The notes: a model not told the origin generated them from the letters alone. A stretch of 57,642 bases of DNA from SIG459 sp045631645 (GCA_045631645.1 JAZQVC010000008.1:1-57642); one strand, 5' to 3'. Numbered from the stretch's first letter, positions 43,490 through 51,845 are shown. A program made the numbers and translations.

Positions 43490-43924
43490 ATGAGCATTAA
43501 ACAGATCTCCGTTTTCCTTGAAAACAAGCCCAACGCACTCCAGACCATGTGCCAGGCTCTTGCCGAAGGACATATTGATATGCGCGCCCTCTCCCTTGCA
43601 GAGGCCGGAGACTTCGGTATTGCAAGAATAATCGTCAATAAGCTTTATGAGGCAACGCAGCTTCTTAAAGATGCCGGTTTTGTCTGCACTGTGACTCCCG
43701 TCGTTGCCGCAGAAATTCCCGATACTCCCGGCGGCTTGAGCAAAGTTCTTGCCGGAATCGGCGCAGTTGGAATAAATGTTGACTATATGTACGCATTTCT
43801 CGGCGGTCCCGACGCGGAACACGCTTATATGATTTTCAAAACTGCTGACGCAGCGAAAGCTACAACAGCTCTTTCCGCCAAGGGCATTAATGTCCTCGAG
43901 CAGGGTGATATAGAAGCCCTTTGA
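43490..43924 (+). CDS. Tandem ACT-domain protein
   Basis: 144 residues made of two ACT domains (about 1-68 and 72-140; KQISVFLENKPNAL, then PDTPGGLSKVLAGIGA). Such free-standing proteins bind amino acids and are commonly found directly after paaK and ior genes. It starts 15 bases after paaK with AGGAGG. It probably senses an aromatic amino acid and adjusts the ligase or oxidoreductase, which is inferred from context. Confidence 0.9.
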   Translation: MSIKQISVFLENKPNALQTMCQALAEGHIDMRALSLAEAGDFGIARIIVNKLYEATQLLKDAGFVCTVTPVVAAEIPDTPGGLSKVLAGIGAVGINVDYMYAFLGGPDAEHAYMIFKTADAAKATTALSAKGINVLEQGDIEAL

Positions 43925-43930
43925 TTAGCA

Positions 43931-43963
43931 AAACGGTATGAGACACCGGATCTCATACCGTTT
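43931..43963 (+). terminator. Terminator of the paaK-ACT operon
   Basis: AAACGGTATGAGA pairs with TCTCATACCGTTT around seven bases, followed by a T-run. Confidence 0.9.
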
Positions 43964-43973
43964 TTTATTATTT

Positions 43974-44002
43974 TCATACCGCTCCGATAATAAGCATATA
44001 CT
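43974..44002 (+). promoter_or_regulatory. Possible sigma-E promoter of spoIIID
   Basis: TCATACC (43974-43980) and CATATACT (43995-44002), about 14 bases apart, resemble sigma-E -35 and -10 elements. SpoIIID is a sigma-E gene in Bacillus and Clostridium, which supports the call. Confidence 0.4.
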
Positions 44003-44032
44003 CAAACAGCATAAAAGTTTGGAGTGGTCAAT

Positions 44033-44281
44033 GTGAATATGGACATAGAGGAACGGGCAATCCGCCTTGCTCAATACATAGTGGAAAACGGAGCAACAGT
44101 ACGCGCCGCCGCAAAAAAATTCGGCGTAAGCAAATCCACCGTACACAAGGACCTCACCGAAAGGCTGGATAAAACCCAGCCAATTTTATATGCTCAGGCA
44201 AAAGCTGTGCTTGAGCAAAACAAAGCCGAACGTCATCTCAGGGGAGGAGAAGCAACGAGAATAAAATATAAAGGCAAATAA
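44033..44281 (+). CDS. spoIIID: Sporulation transcription factor SpoIIID
   Basis: 82 residues. The helix-turn-helix ATVRAAAKKFGVSKSTVHKD is the SpoIIID signature, followed by a basic tail. It is a mother-cell regulator acting between sigma-E and sigma-K. GTG 44033 has GGAG at eight bases; ATG 44039 is possible; GTG 44024 is too close to the ribosome site. Confidence 0.95.
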   Translation: MNMDIEERAIRLAQYIVENGATVRAAAKKFGVSKSTVHKDLTERLDKTQPILYAQAKAVLEQNKAERHLRGGEATRIKYKGK

Positions 44282-44282
44282 C

Positions 44283-44311
44283 TTGTCAATTTATAAATAC
44301 TATTGTAAAAT
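44283..44311 (+). promoter_or_regulatory. Sigma-A promoter of the YczE-like gene
   Basis: TTGTCA at 44283-44288, 17 bases, TAAAAT at 44306-44311. Confidence 0.7.
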
Positions 44312-44346
44312 GGCTGTACTGATTATTGGAAGGAAACTAAATTGAC

Positions 44347-44988
44347 ATGAATCTGAAACGCCGAATACCTCAATATCTGCTTGGCCTCATTCTTATGGCT
44401 GTTGGCCTTGTTTTTATTAAGCGTCTTAATCTCGGCATATCTCCCATAAGTTCCGTCCCCGACGCCATTAGCAGCGTTACCCCATTCACCCTTGGAAATG
44501 TTACCATCGCGTTTCATGTCCTTTGCGTCATCGGACAGATAGTTGTTAATCGTAAGCCTACCCTGCGAATTATTCTCACTCTTCCATTGGCAATCGCTTT
44601 CGGCTATCTTATTGACCTTTGCATGCTTATCATAAACTTCAGCGTTCCTTATCTTTGGCTTCGCATTGTTTTGCTTGTTCCCGGCATTATTATTTCCGCT
44701 CTGGGCGTTGTTTTGATCGTTGGCGCAGACTTGATGCTCCCCGCTCCCGACGCCTTTATGCGCACAATCAGTGCCGTATACAAGCTTCCTCTTTCCAAAG
44801 TTAAAACCTGCGGTGACATTATCTGGGTCACCACAAGCGTTATTATCGACCTCAGCTGCACCGGAACGCTTCATTCCGTGGGTCTCGGTACTATATGCAC
44901 CGCGATTTTTGTTGGAAGATGCATAGGAATATTCAATAAGCGCTGCCCCAAGCTGAATATGCCTCCCTTGCCTACAAAAACAAAATAA
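44347..44988 (+). CDS. YczE/YitT-like integral membrane protein
   Basis: 213 residues and about five helices, beginning with RRIPQYLLGLILMAVGLVF and containing LGISPISSVPDAIS and VGADLMLPAPDAFMRTIS, a pattern of the YczE (DUF6198) family. Function is unknown; some relatives influence antibiotic production or act as transporters. It has its own promoter and terminator. Confidence 0.8.
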   Translation: MNLKRRIPQYLLGLILMAVGLVFIKRLNLGISPISSVPDAISSVTPFTLGNVTIAFHVLCVIGQIVVNRKPTLRIILTLPLAIAFGYLIDLCMLIINFSVPYLWLRIVLLVPGIIISALGVVLIVGADLMLPAPDAFMRTISAVYKLPLSKVKTCGDIIWVTTSVIIDLSCTGTLHSVGLGTICTAIFVGRCIGIFNKRCPKLNMPPLPTKTK

Positions 44989-44990
44989 GA

Positions 44991-45025
44991 AAAATCCTCC
45001 GTCAGCTTTTCTGCCGGAGGATTTT
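44991..45025 (+). terminator. Terminator after the YczE-like gene
   Basis: AAAATCCTCCG pairs with CGGAGGATTTT, with an extra CAG/CTG pair inside, followed by ACTTTG. Confidence 0.75.
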
Positions 45026-45049
45026 ACTTTGTTAATTTTTTCTTTTTCC

Positions 45050-45078
45050 TTGATATATATCTGCAAAAGAGTTATAAT
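45050..45078 (+). promoter_or_regulatory. Sigma-A promoter of the NSS transporter
   Basis: TTGATA at 45050-45055, 17 bases, TATAAT at 45073-45078. Confidence 0.75.
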
Positions 45079-45113
45079 TCATGTATTATTCATTAAGAAA
45101 GAGGAGAAAAATT

Positions 45114-46514
45114 ATGGAAAACAAATCTGCAAGAAGCAGATTCACCGGTTCTCTGGGATTCGTTCTTGCCGCAGCCGGCAGCGCAGTCGGTCTCGGCAAC
45201 ATCTGGCGTTTCCCCTATCTCGCAGCCAAGGATGGCGGCGGTGTATTCCTGCTTGTTTATCTTATTCTTGTTATCACTTTCGGTTTCGCACTTCTCACAA
45301 CCGAAATTGCCATCGGCCGTAAAACCGGCCAGAGCCCCCTCACCGCCTACGGTATGCTCAGCAAGAAGATGGGCTGGGTTGGCATTCTCGCCTGCATCAT
45401 CCCCACCATGATCCTTCCCTACTACAGCGCAATCGGCGGCTGGGTTCTGAAGTATCTTGCAACTTACATTACCTTCTCCGGCAAGGACGCTGTTGCCGAT
45501 GGCTTCTTCACCGGCTTCATCACCTCAACCTGGAGTCCCCTTATCTGGTTCACCATTTATATTGCAGCCAATGTTTTTATTGTATATAAGGGTGTTAACA
45601 GCGGCGTTGAGCGTCTTTCCAAGATACTGATGCCCATACTGCTCGTTCTTATAGTAGGCATATCCGTCTTCTCCCTCACCCTGAAGCATACCGATGCCGA
45701 GGGCGTTACCCGCACCGGTCTGCAGGGATTGCTTGTCTATGTTGTTCCCAATTTTGAGGGAATGACATTCCAGAAATTCATGGTCGTTCTTACCGATGCA
45801 ATGGGTCAGCTTTTCTATTCCATCTCCGTTGCTATGGGTATCATGATCACCTACGGTTCCTATGTTAAGAAGGAAACCAACCTTGTTAAAAGCGTTAACC
45901 GCATTGAAATTTTCGATACTCTCGTTGCATTCCTTGCAGGTCTCATGATCGTTCCCGCAGTGTTCACCTTTATGGGCACCGAAGGCATGACCGCAGGTCC
46001 CAGCCTCATGTTCGTCTCCCTGCCCAAGGTATTTGACGCAATGGGCGGCGCAGGCTCCGTTATCGGAATTATCTTCTTCATTACTGTTGCTTTTGCCGCT
46101 CTCACTTCTTCTGTTTCCCTTCTGGAAGCAGTGGTTTCCAGCTGCATGGATAAGTTCGGCTGGAGCCGCAAAAAGGCAACTCTTGTTGCTTCCCTCGTCA
46201 CCTATGTTGTAGGCATAATCGTCTGCCTCGGCTACAATGTATTCTACTTTGAGATGACTCTTCCCAACGGAAGTGTTGCTCAGATTCTCGACGTTCTCGA
46301 CTATATCAGCAACTACATCTTTATGCCTGTTGTTGCAATCGCAAGCTGCATCCTTGTTGGTTGGATCATCAAGCCCAAGGCCATTGTTGACGAGATCACT
46401 CTCGGCGGCTTCAAGTTCGGCCGCAAGGGTCTCTACTCCGCTATGGTCAAGGTTATTGCTCCCATCATGCTTCTCCTGCTCCTTCTGCAGGCTCTGGGCA
46501 TTCTCTCCTTCTGA
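45114..46514 (+). CDS. Sodium:neurotransmitter symporter (NSS) family amino-acid transporter
   Basis: 466 residues and about 11 helices. The N-terminal helix 1 sequence GFVLAAAGSAVGLGNIWRFP is the NSS signature with the Na+ and substrate backbone sites. Bacterial members with 11 helices (TnaT, MhsT, Tyt1) take up tryptophan, tyrosine or phenylalanine with Na+. Its place after the arylpyruvate genes fits aromatic amino-acid supply. The ATG at 45114 follows GAGGAG. Confidence 0.92.
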   Translation: MENKSARSRFTGSLGFVLAAAGSAVGLGNIWRFPYLAAKDGGGVFLLVYLILVITFGFALLTTEIAIGRKTGQSPLTAYGMLSKKMGWVGILACIIPTMILPYYSAIGGWVLKYLATYITFSGKDAVADGFFTGFITSTWSPLIWFTIYIAANVFIVYKGVNSGVERLSKILMPILLVLIVGISVFSLTLKHTDAEGVTRTGLQGLLVYVVPNFEGMTFQKFMVVLTDAMGQLFYSISVAMGIMITYGSYVKKETNLVKSVNRIEIFDTLVAFLAGLMIVPAVFTFMGTEGMTAGPSLMFVSLPKVFDAMGGAGSVIGIIFFITVAFAALTSSVSLLEAVVSSCMDKFGWSRKKATLVASLVTYVVGIIVCLGYNVFYFEMTLPNGSVAQILDVLDYISNYIFMPVVAIASCILVGWIIKPKAIVDEITLGGFKFGRKGLYSAMVKVIAPIMLLLLLLQALGILSF

Positions 46515-46526
46515 TAATAAAGTTTT

Positions 46527-46555
46527 AAGGCGTGCTGCAAAATGCAGCACGCCTT
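46527..46555 (+). terminator. Terminator of the NSS transporter gene
   Basis: AAGGCGTGCTGCA pairs perfectly with TGCAGCACGCCTT around AAA, followed by TTTTT. Confidence 0.9.
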
Positions 46556-46577
46556 TTTTTATATTTAGTTAAGCTAG

Positions 46578-47333
46578 TTAAGCCTCGAATTTCTCACATC
46601 GATATCTTCTCTTACCTATGCTTGTTTTTCCATACTCTATAGCTTCGGTGGGGCAATAGCTGATACAAGCCATGCAATGGGTGCACTTATCTCCCCAACT
46701 GATCTTGCCATCTGAAACATTTACATTGTTGAGAGGGCATAGCTTCGCGCAGTTTCCGCAGGAGGTGCATTTATCGGTGGTATAAAACTTTTTGGCGCTG
46801 ACAAATCCTTTATAAAAGCCCGCATTAACAGCTGAGGAAAGAAACTTATCCATAAGGCTCTTTTTGCCTTCATCGAAGGGTTTATTCTCCGATATAAAGG
46901 CAGCATATTTTTCAATACTCTTTCCGGCAATACTTATCATCTTGGCCGCCTCTTCCTCGTCGGGCACATTGAACATTGCAACATAGTTATCCGGCATCAC
47001 GACGGGAAGGGTTCCCATATAGTTAAAGCCCTTTTCCTTGCAAAGCTTTTCCATGTATATTCCCGCTCCACCAATGGATCCGCCGCAGGTGAGGAGGAAA
47101 TATGCATTTTTGTTTCCCGCAAAATTTCCGTTGCGGATAAATTCTTCAAAAATATGCGCAATCTGCCATGCGTAAATGGGTCCTACAAAAACCCATGGTT
47201 TTTCACTTATAAGCTCGGCAGCAATGCCGTTTTTGATATAAGAAAAAGAATCTATAACCTTGTCATCGAGGGCATTTCCAAGCGCCTCGGCAACATAGCG
47301 ACTGTTTCCCGTTCCGGTGAAAAAAACTATCAT
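46578..47333 (-). CDS. EFR1-family flavodoxin/ferredoxin fusion protein
   Basis: 251 residues. The flavodoxin-like part (about 1-175) begins with FFTGTGNSRYVAEAL, the FMN phosphate loop, and WVFVGPIYAWQIAH. The C-terminal part (about 185-235) holds two 4Fe-4S motifs, CTSCGNCAKLC and CTHCMACISYC. EFR1 proteins are common electron carriers in anaerobes with no fixed partner. It overlaps no gene but follows the deformylase by 12 bases. Confidence 0.88.
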   Translation of the reverse strand: MIVFFTGTGNSRYVAEALGNALDDKVIDSFSYIKNGIAAELISEKPWVFVGPIYAWQIAHIFEEFIRNGNFAGNKNAYFLLTCGGSIGGAGIYMEKLCKEKGFNYMGTLPVVMPDNYVAMFNVPDEEEAAKMISIAGKSIEKYAAFISENKPFDEGKKSLMDKFLSSAVNAGFYKGFVSAKKFYTTDKCTSCGNCAKLCPLNNVNVSDGKISWGDKCTHCMACISYCPTEAIEYGKTSIGKRRYRCEKFEA

Positions 47334-47345
47334 AGGGTCATCTCC

Positions 47346-47756
47346 TTATATCAAAATGCCGTTGCAATGGTCAATTTCATGCTGGATTATCTGGGCAGTA
47401 TAATCTGTAAAGGTCTTTATCCTTTTCTCAAAATTAATGGTTTCATACTGGACTTTTATACTCTTATAGCGTCTTGTGGGTCTGACGCCGCTGAGAGAAA
47501 GGCAGCCTTCTTCCGTATCGTAAGGACCTGAAAACTTCAGAATAACGGGGTTGAGCATAAGAAGATAGCTTCCATCGTCATTGACGGCAATTATTCTCTT
47601 GCTGACCCCTATCATATTGGCGGCCATTCCAACGCAGCCTTCCGAGTGGGCTATAAGAGTTTCCAACAAATCCCTCGCAACAGCAACATCCTCTTTTGTT
47701 GCGTTATCCGATTTGCGTGCAAGAAAAATAGGGTCTTTCATAATTTCTCTGACCAT
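47346..47756 (-). CDS. def: Peptide deformylase-family protein with altered motif 1
   Basis: 136 residues. The metal site is intact: EGCLS gives the Cys ligand and QHEIDH both His ligands and the catalytic Glu. Motif 1, normally GxGLAAxQ, reads CVGMAANMIG, so the Gln of the oxyanion hole is Met. Clostridia often have such a short second deformylase. It removes formyl groups from new proteins or serves a narrower role. GGAGG precedes the ATG. Confidence 0.87.
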   Translation of the reverse strand: MVREIMKDPIFLARKSDNATKEDVAVARDLLETLIAHSEGCVGMAANMIGVSKRIIAVNDDGSYLLMLNPVILKFSGPYDTEEGCLSLSGVRPTRRYKSIKVQYETINFEKRIKTFTDYTAQIIQHEIDHCNGILI

Positions 47757-47867
47757 AGAAAGCTTCCTCCACAGTTTTTCTTTATTATACTACAAGCGCA
47801 CAGCCGCGGTAAATGTATTATTTTTATTTCCCGGGAAAAACTATCTCAAAAAAGGGAGCTAATAACA

Positions 47868-48887
47868 ATGAGCAAACATATTGGCAGGCAAAGCATACGT
47901 TTTTCATCTCCTCCTTACTTCACCGCAGAAGCAGCGGTTGTAGGCAAAAAAGAAGGTGAAGGACCTTTGGGGCAGCGCTTCGATTATATAAGCACAGATT
48001 CATATTTCGGGGAAAAAAGCTGGGAAAAAGCCGAAAGCGCCATGCTCAAAAAATGCTATGACACGGCTTTGAAAAAATCAGGAATGAAGGAAGAAAATAT
48101 AGATTTTCTCCTTGCGGGAGACCTTCTTAACCAATGCACAGGTTCAGCATTCGCAGCAAAGGACAGCCCCATCCCCTTTCTTGGGCTATACGGCGCTTGC
48201 TCAACCATGGGCGAAAGCCTCAGTATAGGTGCAATGCTTATAGACGGAGGCTTTGCGGAAAATATTTGCGCAATGACAAGCTCGCATTTTTGCTCGGCAG
48301 AGCGCCAGTTTCGCCTTCCTCTTGAATATGGCGGACAGCGCTGTCCCACCGCACAATGGACAGCCACAGCTTCGGGGGCGGCAATTTTATCCAGAAAGGG
48401 CTTTGGCCCTTGCATCACTCATATTACGGTCGGAAAAATAATTGACGCAGGGATTAAAGAAAGCAGCAATATGGGTGCGGCTATGGCACCGGCGGCTTAT
48501 GACACGCTTTCTGCACATTTCAAGGATACGGGCAGAGCGCCCGAATACTATGATGCGGTTATAACGGGAGATTTGGGTAAATTCGGGCACAGTATTCTCG
48601 CGGATTTTCTAAACCGTGATGGGCTTAAAATGCCCAAGATTTTCACCGACTGCGGAATGCTGATTTATAATAGCCGTACTCAGGACACCCACTGCGGGGG
48701 ATCAGGCTGCGGCTGCGCCGCAAGCATTCTCTGCGGTCATATTATTAAGGGCATCCGTGAAGGAATATGGAAAAGGGTGCTTTTTGCGCCAACAGGCGCA
48801 CTTATGAGCCCCGTAAGCTCAATGCAGGGAGAGAGCATTCCCGGAATATGCCACGCCCTTGCAATAGAAATAATCGAGGATAATTGA
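47868..48887 (+). CDS. spoVAD: Stage V sporulation protein AD
   Basis: 339 residues with a thiolase-like fold. Hallmarks are GACSTMGESLSIGAMLIDGG, CAMTSSHFCSAERQFR and the C-terminal DTHCGGSGCGC and FAPTGALMSPVSS. SpoVAD binds dipicolinic acid during its import into the forespore. GGGAG precedes the ATG at 47868. No spoVAC lies upstream. Confidence 0.95.
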   Translation: MSKHIGRQSIRFSSPPYFTAEAAVVGKKEGEGPLGQRFDYISTDSYFGEKSWEKAESAMLKKCYDTALKKSGMKEENIDFLLAGDLLNQCTGSAFAAKDSPIPFLGLYGACSTMGESLSIGAMLIDGGFAENICAMTSSHFCSAERQFRLPLEYGGQRCPTAQWTATASGAAILSRKGFGPCITHITVGKIIDAGIKESSNMGAAMAPAAYDTLSAHFKDTGRAPEYYDAVITGDLGKFGHSILADFLNRDGLKMPKIFTDCGMLIYNSRTQDTHCGGSGCGCAASILCGHIIKGIREGIWKRVLFAPTGALMSPVSSMQGESIPGICHALAIEIIEDN

Positions 48888-49256
48888 ATGGAGATATTAT
48901 TAAGCTATCTGAAAGCCTTTGCCATAGGCGGCGGCTTTTGCATTATCGCACAGATTCTTATAGATAAGACAAGCCTTACCCCAGCAAGAATTTTAAGCTT
49001 ATATGTTGTTGCCGGAGTTATTCTTGGCGCTATTGGAGTATATGAACCTCTTCTTGAATGGGCAGGAGCCGGAGCTTCCATCCCCCTTACAGGCTTTGGA
49101 AATGTTCTTGCAAGAGGTGTCAGGAAAGCCGTTGACGAAAAAAATCTTCTTGGTGTTTTCACAGGAGGCTTGACTGCTTCAGCAGCAGGAATTTGCGCGG
49201 CGCTGATTTTCGGTCTTCTTGTTTCTCTGATTTTCAGGGCAAAAGAGAAAAAGTAA
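48888..49256 (+). CDS. spoVAE: Stage V sporulation protein AE (SpoVAEb type)
   Basis: 122 residues and about four membrane helices; KAFAIGGGFCIIAQILID, then TPARILSLYVVAGVILGAIG, then PLTGFGN are typical. With SpoVAC it forms the dipicolinate channel. It starts immediately after the spoVAD stop. Confidence 0.93.
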   Translation: MEILLSYLKAFAIGGGFCIIAQILIDKTSLTPARILSLYVVAGVILGAIGVYEPLLEWAGAGASIPLTGFGNVLARGVRKAVDEKNLLGVFTGGLTASAAGICAALIFGLLVSLIFRAKEKK

Positions 49257-49277
49257 ACTCTTAGTGCATGAAATTTT

Positions 49278-49307
49278 AAAGGCGGCACCCATTAAGGTGC
49301 CGCCTTT
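49278..49307. terminator. Terminator of spoVAD-AE
   Basis: AAAGGCGGCACC and GGTGCCGCCTTT pair perfectly around six bases, followed by TTG on the plus strand and preceded by AAATTTT for the other. Confidence 0.88.
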
Positions 49308-49420
49308 TTGTTATGCTCTTTGCTCCTATTCTTCTTCATTTTTCTGGTATCTCTCACGTACCAAATAGCAAGAGCGGATATTCCAACAAGCATAGTGAGG
49401 CAATAGACCAAAATTTTCAT
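49292..49420 (-). CDS. Possible 42-residue single-helix basic membrane peptide
   Basis: An ATG frame too short for routine gene finding encodes one hydrophobic helix (about residues 2-21, MKILVYCLTMLVGISALAIW) and a basic tail rich in Lys and Arg. A GGGGG stretch lies 13 bases upstream, a little far for a ribosome site. Its stop codon falls in the loop of the spoVA terminator. Small proteins of this type are common in spore formers, but this one is weakly supported. Confidence 0.3.
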   Translation of the reverse strand: MKILVYCLTMLVGISALAIWYVRDTRKMKKNRSKEHNKKAAP

Positions 49421-49560
49421 CGGCGTTGCTTATCCCCCTTCAGCAGCTATGCTCTTCCACATAAGAGCCAATTTTCAGCTGCAGCTTTTCACTACATCAT
49501 ATGTTGCATCGGCAAAGACTGTGTGATAGTATGTTGCAAAGTCTTTTGAGGTGATGCACT

Positions 49561-49791
49561 ATGGAAAACAACAACAAAAACAAGCAGTCGGGAAATATAC
49601 AGTATATGCCCATTGGCATGTGCATAGGCATAGGTATTGGCATGGCAATCGGAGCCGCTATGGACAGCATCTCAACGGGTATGTGCATAGGTTTATGCAT
49701 AGGAATGGGTATCGGCGCTACCATCGATACCAAAAACAGAAAAGCGAAGGCCGAGGAATCTCAATCTGACGATAACAATAAGGAAGAATAA
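49561..49791 (+). CDS. Small glycine-zipper membrane protein
   Basis: 76 residues. Two short hydrophobic helices (about 16-33 and 40-53) are built of GxG/IGxGIG repeats (MCIGIGIGMAIGAAMD, then MCIGLCIGMGIGATID), with a polar N terminus and an acidic-basic tail. The two halves are internally repeated (TGMCIG/IGMCIG). GAGGTG nine bases ahead of the ATG supports translation. Glycine zippers pack membrane helices; function unknown. Confidence 0.7.
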   Translation: MENNNKNKQSGNIQYMPIGMCIGIGIGMAIGAAMDSISTGMCIGLCIGMGIGATIDTKNRKAKAEESQSDDNNKEE

Positions 49792-49805
49792 TTTGAAATA
49801 TAAAA

Positions 49806-49832
49806 AAGACCCGTGAATCAATCACGGGTCTT
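49806..49832. terminator. Bidirectional terminator
   Basis: AAGACCCGTGA and TCACGGGTCTT pair perfectly around five bases, between the zipper gene and the convergent phosphorylase gene, with A/T runs on both sides. Confidence 0.8.
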
Positions 49833-49857
49833 CTTTACACCATATTGGTTTACATAA

Positions 49858-51162
49858 TCATCTGACTATTCCCTTTATAAAGGGGCTGTCCTCGCCTTTT
49901 TCGCTGCTGAATTCATAGCAGCCGCGGAGCATTTCCGCTGCGGCAAGGGCTTTTTCCATGCTCGATGCGTGGATAGTTGCGAGGCTCTCACCCTCTGAGA
50001 CATAGTCACCAGTTTTCTTATGGAGAACAAGTCCAACGCCAAGGTCGATGGTGCTCTCCTTGGTAACTCTGCCGCCGCCAAGATGAAGGCTCACAAGACC
50101 TATTCCGTCGGCCTGCATGCTCTTAACATAGCCGCTGCAGGAGCTGAGGGCTTCATACTTTATGGGTGCTTCGGGAAGCAGGCTTGTGTCATATACTGCC
50201 GCGCTGTCACCGCCCTGAGCTTCAACAAACTCAGCAAGCTTTTTGAGGGCGCTTCCGTCATCGATAGAGGCCTGAAGCATCTCACGCGCCTGCTCCTCGC
50301 TTTCGGCGATGCCGCCTTCAAGGAGGATATTTGCGCCTATGGTAAGGCAAAGCTCAACAAGGTCACCCTTTGTTTCGCCCTTGAGGGCAGAGATTGCCTC
50401 TTTAACTTCAAGAGCGTTGCCAACGCATGCGCCGAGAGGAGAATCCATATCGGTCATAACAGCAACGGTCTTCCTGCCTGCCGCTTTGCCCACCTCAACC
50501 ATTTCCGAGGCAAGAAGACGGGCATCCTCAACGGTCTTCATAAAGCCGCCGCTTCCAACCTTGACATCAAGAACGATGATATCCGCGCCTGCAGCCAGCT
50601 TTTTGGACATAATGGAGCTGACAATAAGTCCGCGGACAGCAACTGTGCTCGTTACATCGCGGAGAGCATAGAGCTTTTTATCGGCGGGAACAACATCCGC
50701 AGTCTGAGCAGCGATGGCAAAGCCGACAGTGTTTACATTCTCAAAGAACTTCTCCGAGCTAAGGTCGCAGCTGAAACCGGGGAAGGATTCAAGCTTATCA
50801 ATAGTTCCGCCTGTATGACCCAAACCGCGTCCGCTCATTTTTGCCATTTTGACACCCTGGGCAGCAACCATAGGGCAGAGAACAAGGCTGGTCTTATCTC
50901 CCACGCCGCCTGTGGAATGTTTATCCGCTTTCACGCCTGTGATCGCAGAAAGGTCTATAGTATCGCCGGAGTGCATCATTGCCATAGTGAGATTTACGGT
51001 CTCCTCTTTATTGAGTCCGCGAAAATACATGGCCATAAGCATTGCAGACATCTGATAGTCGGGAATATCCCCACGGGTATAACCTTCAATCATGAAGTCT
51101 ATCTCTTCCTTATTAAGCACACCGCCGTCGCGTTTTTTTGTAATAAGTTCGGTCATCAGCAT
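49858..51162 (-). CDS. pdp: Pyrimidine-nucleoside (thymidine) phosphorylase
   Basis: Splits thymidine, uridine or deoxyuridine with phosphate into base and (deoxy)ribose-1-phosphate. 434 residues. The signature SGRGLGHTGGTIDKLE near 110-125 and KHSTGGVGDKTSL near 80 are intact. Family split into deoA and pdp cannot be decided, so the symbol is provisional. ATG 51162 is preceded by GGTGAG; the GTG at 51171 is less likely. Confidence 0.93.
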   Translation of the reverse strand: MLMTELITKKRDGGVLNKEEIDFMIEGYTRGDIPDYQMSAMLMAMYFRGLNKEETVNLTMAMMHSGDTIDLSAITGVKADKHSTGGVGDKTSLVLCPMVAAQGVKMAKMSGRGLGHTGGTIDKLESFPGFSCDLSSEKFFENVNTVGFAIAAQTADVVPADKKLYALRDVTSTVAVRGLIVSSIMSKKLAAGADIIVLDVKVGSGGFMKTVEDARLLASEMVEVGKAAGRKTVAVMTDMDSPLGACVGNALEVKEAISALKGETKGDLVELCLTIGANILLEGGIAESEEQAREMLQASIDDGSALKKLAEFVEAQGGDSAAVYDTSLLPEAPIKYEALSSCSGYVKSMQADGIGLVSLHLGGGRVTKESTIDLGVGLVLHKKTGDYVSEGESLATIHASSMEKALAAAEMLRGCYEFSSEKGEDSPFIKGIVR

Positions 51163-51265
51163 AACGCTCACCCGCCTTTATTTCATTAGTTCACAGCCGG
51201 ATAACACAGCCGCATACCGATTTAATTATATTATGCCCAAAGGGGCTTTGTCAATAATTTACCCC

Positions 51266-51790
51266 TCAGCGTTCCTTGGTTATGTAAACTAAGTATTCTT
51301 TGCCTTCTATTATCTTAGGCTGCCCCGCAAAGTTTTTCGGCACTCTTTCATCATCGGGAGGCAAAGCCACCATCTCAAGCTCTCCGTCCTTGCTTACAAG
51401 GGCACCATCCGTTGTTGCATACCAAAGTCTCGGGCTATCCTCCTCTTCATCCTCACTTATTTCTGCTTGCAAGTTATCCTCGTTAAGCACTTCTTCCCTC
51501 ATCTCCGGCTCTTTTTTAATCGGCGCTTCCCCCGCAAGGGTGCAGCCATCTATTCTTTCGGGGAAAAGCTTCATTGAAGAAGGACTGAACCTTTTATCCA
51601 AAAGAAGCTTCTCGCCTTTTGGAACAGGCACTCCCAGATAACCCTCCTTCCCCTCACCGTAGACACAAAGGCGGATAACCTCGGCGCGAAGCGCACATTG
51701 GGCAAGAAAACGGGTATATGCCCCTTCCCTTGTCACAGACAACTCTCCGCAATTTTCTCCGCGAATTATAATAGGGTAAGTTCCTTCCAT
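51266..51790 (-). CDS. Uncharacterised acidic protein
   Basis: 174 residues, not recognised. No signal or membrane helix. The first 65 residues (PIIIRGENCGELSVTREGAY) look beta-rich; an acidic stretch at about 100-118 (EISEDEEEDSP) links to a C-terminal segment. AGGAGG at seven bases supports ATG 51790. Confidence 0.65.
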   Translation of the reverse strand: MEGTYPIIIRGENCGELSVTREGAYTRFLAQCALRAEVIRLCVYGEGKEGYLGVPVPKGEKLLLDKRFSPSSMKLFPERIDGCTLAGEAPIKKEPEMREEVLNEDNLQAEISEDEEEDSPRLWYATTDGALVSKDGELEMVALPPDDERVPKNFAGQPKIIEGKEYLVYITKER

Positions 51791-51815
51791 CACTAAACCT
51801 CCTATAAAAACAAAA

Positions 51816-51845
51816 ATACCCTGCCCGATTATATGAGCAGGGTAT
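51816..51845 (-). terminator. Terminator of the secreted-protein gene at 51862
   Basis: ATACCCTGC and GCAGGGTAT pair around 12 bases; on the minus strand TTTTTG follows. Confidence 0.8.

Larger units (their letters stand above)
49257..49560. other. 304-base region with a terminator and a possible small minus-strand gene
   Basis: The region holds the spoVA terminator (49278-49307), the possible small ORF 49292-49420 on the minus strand and a leader for the glycine-zipper gene in which ATGTTGCA occurs twice near 49503 and 49531. Nothing else is recognised. Confidence 0.5.
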
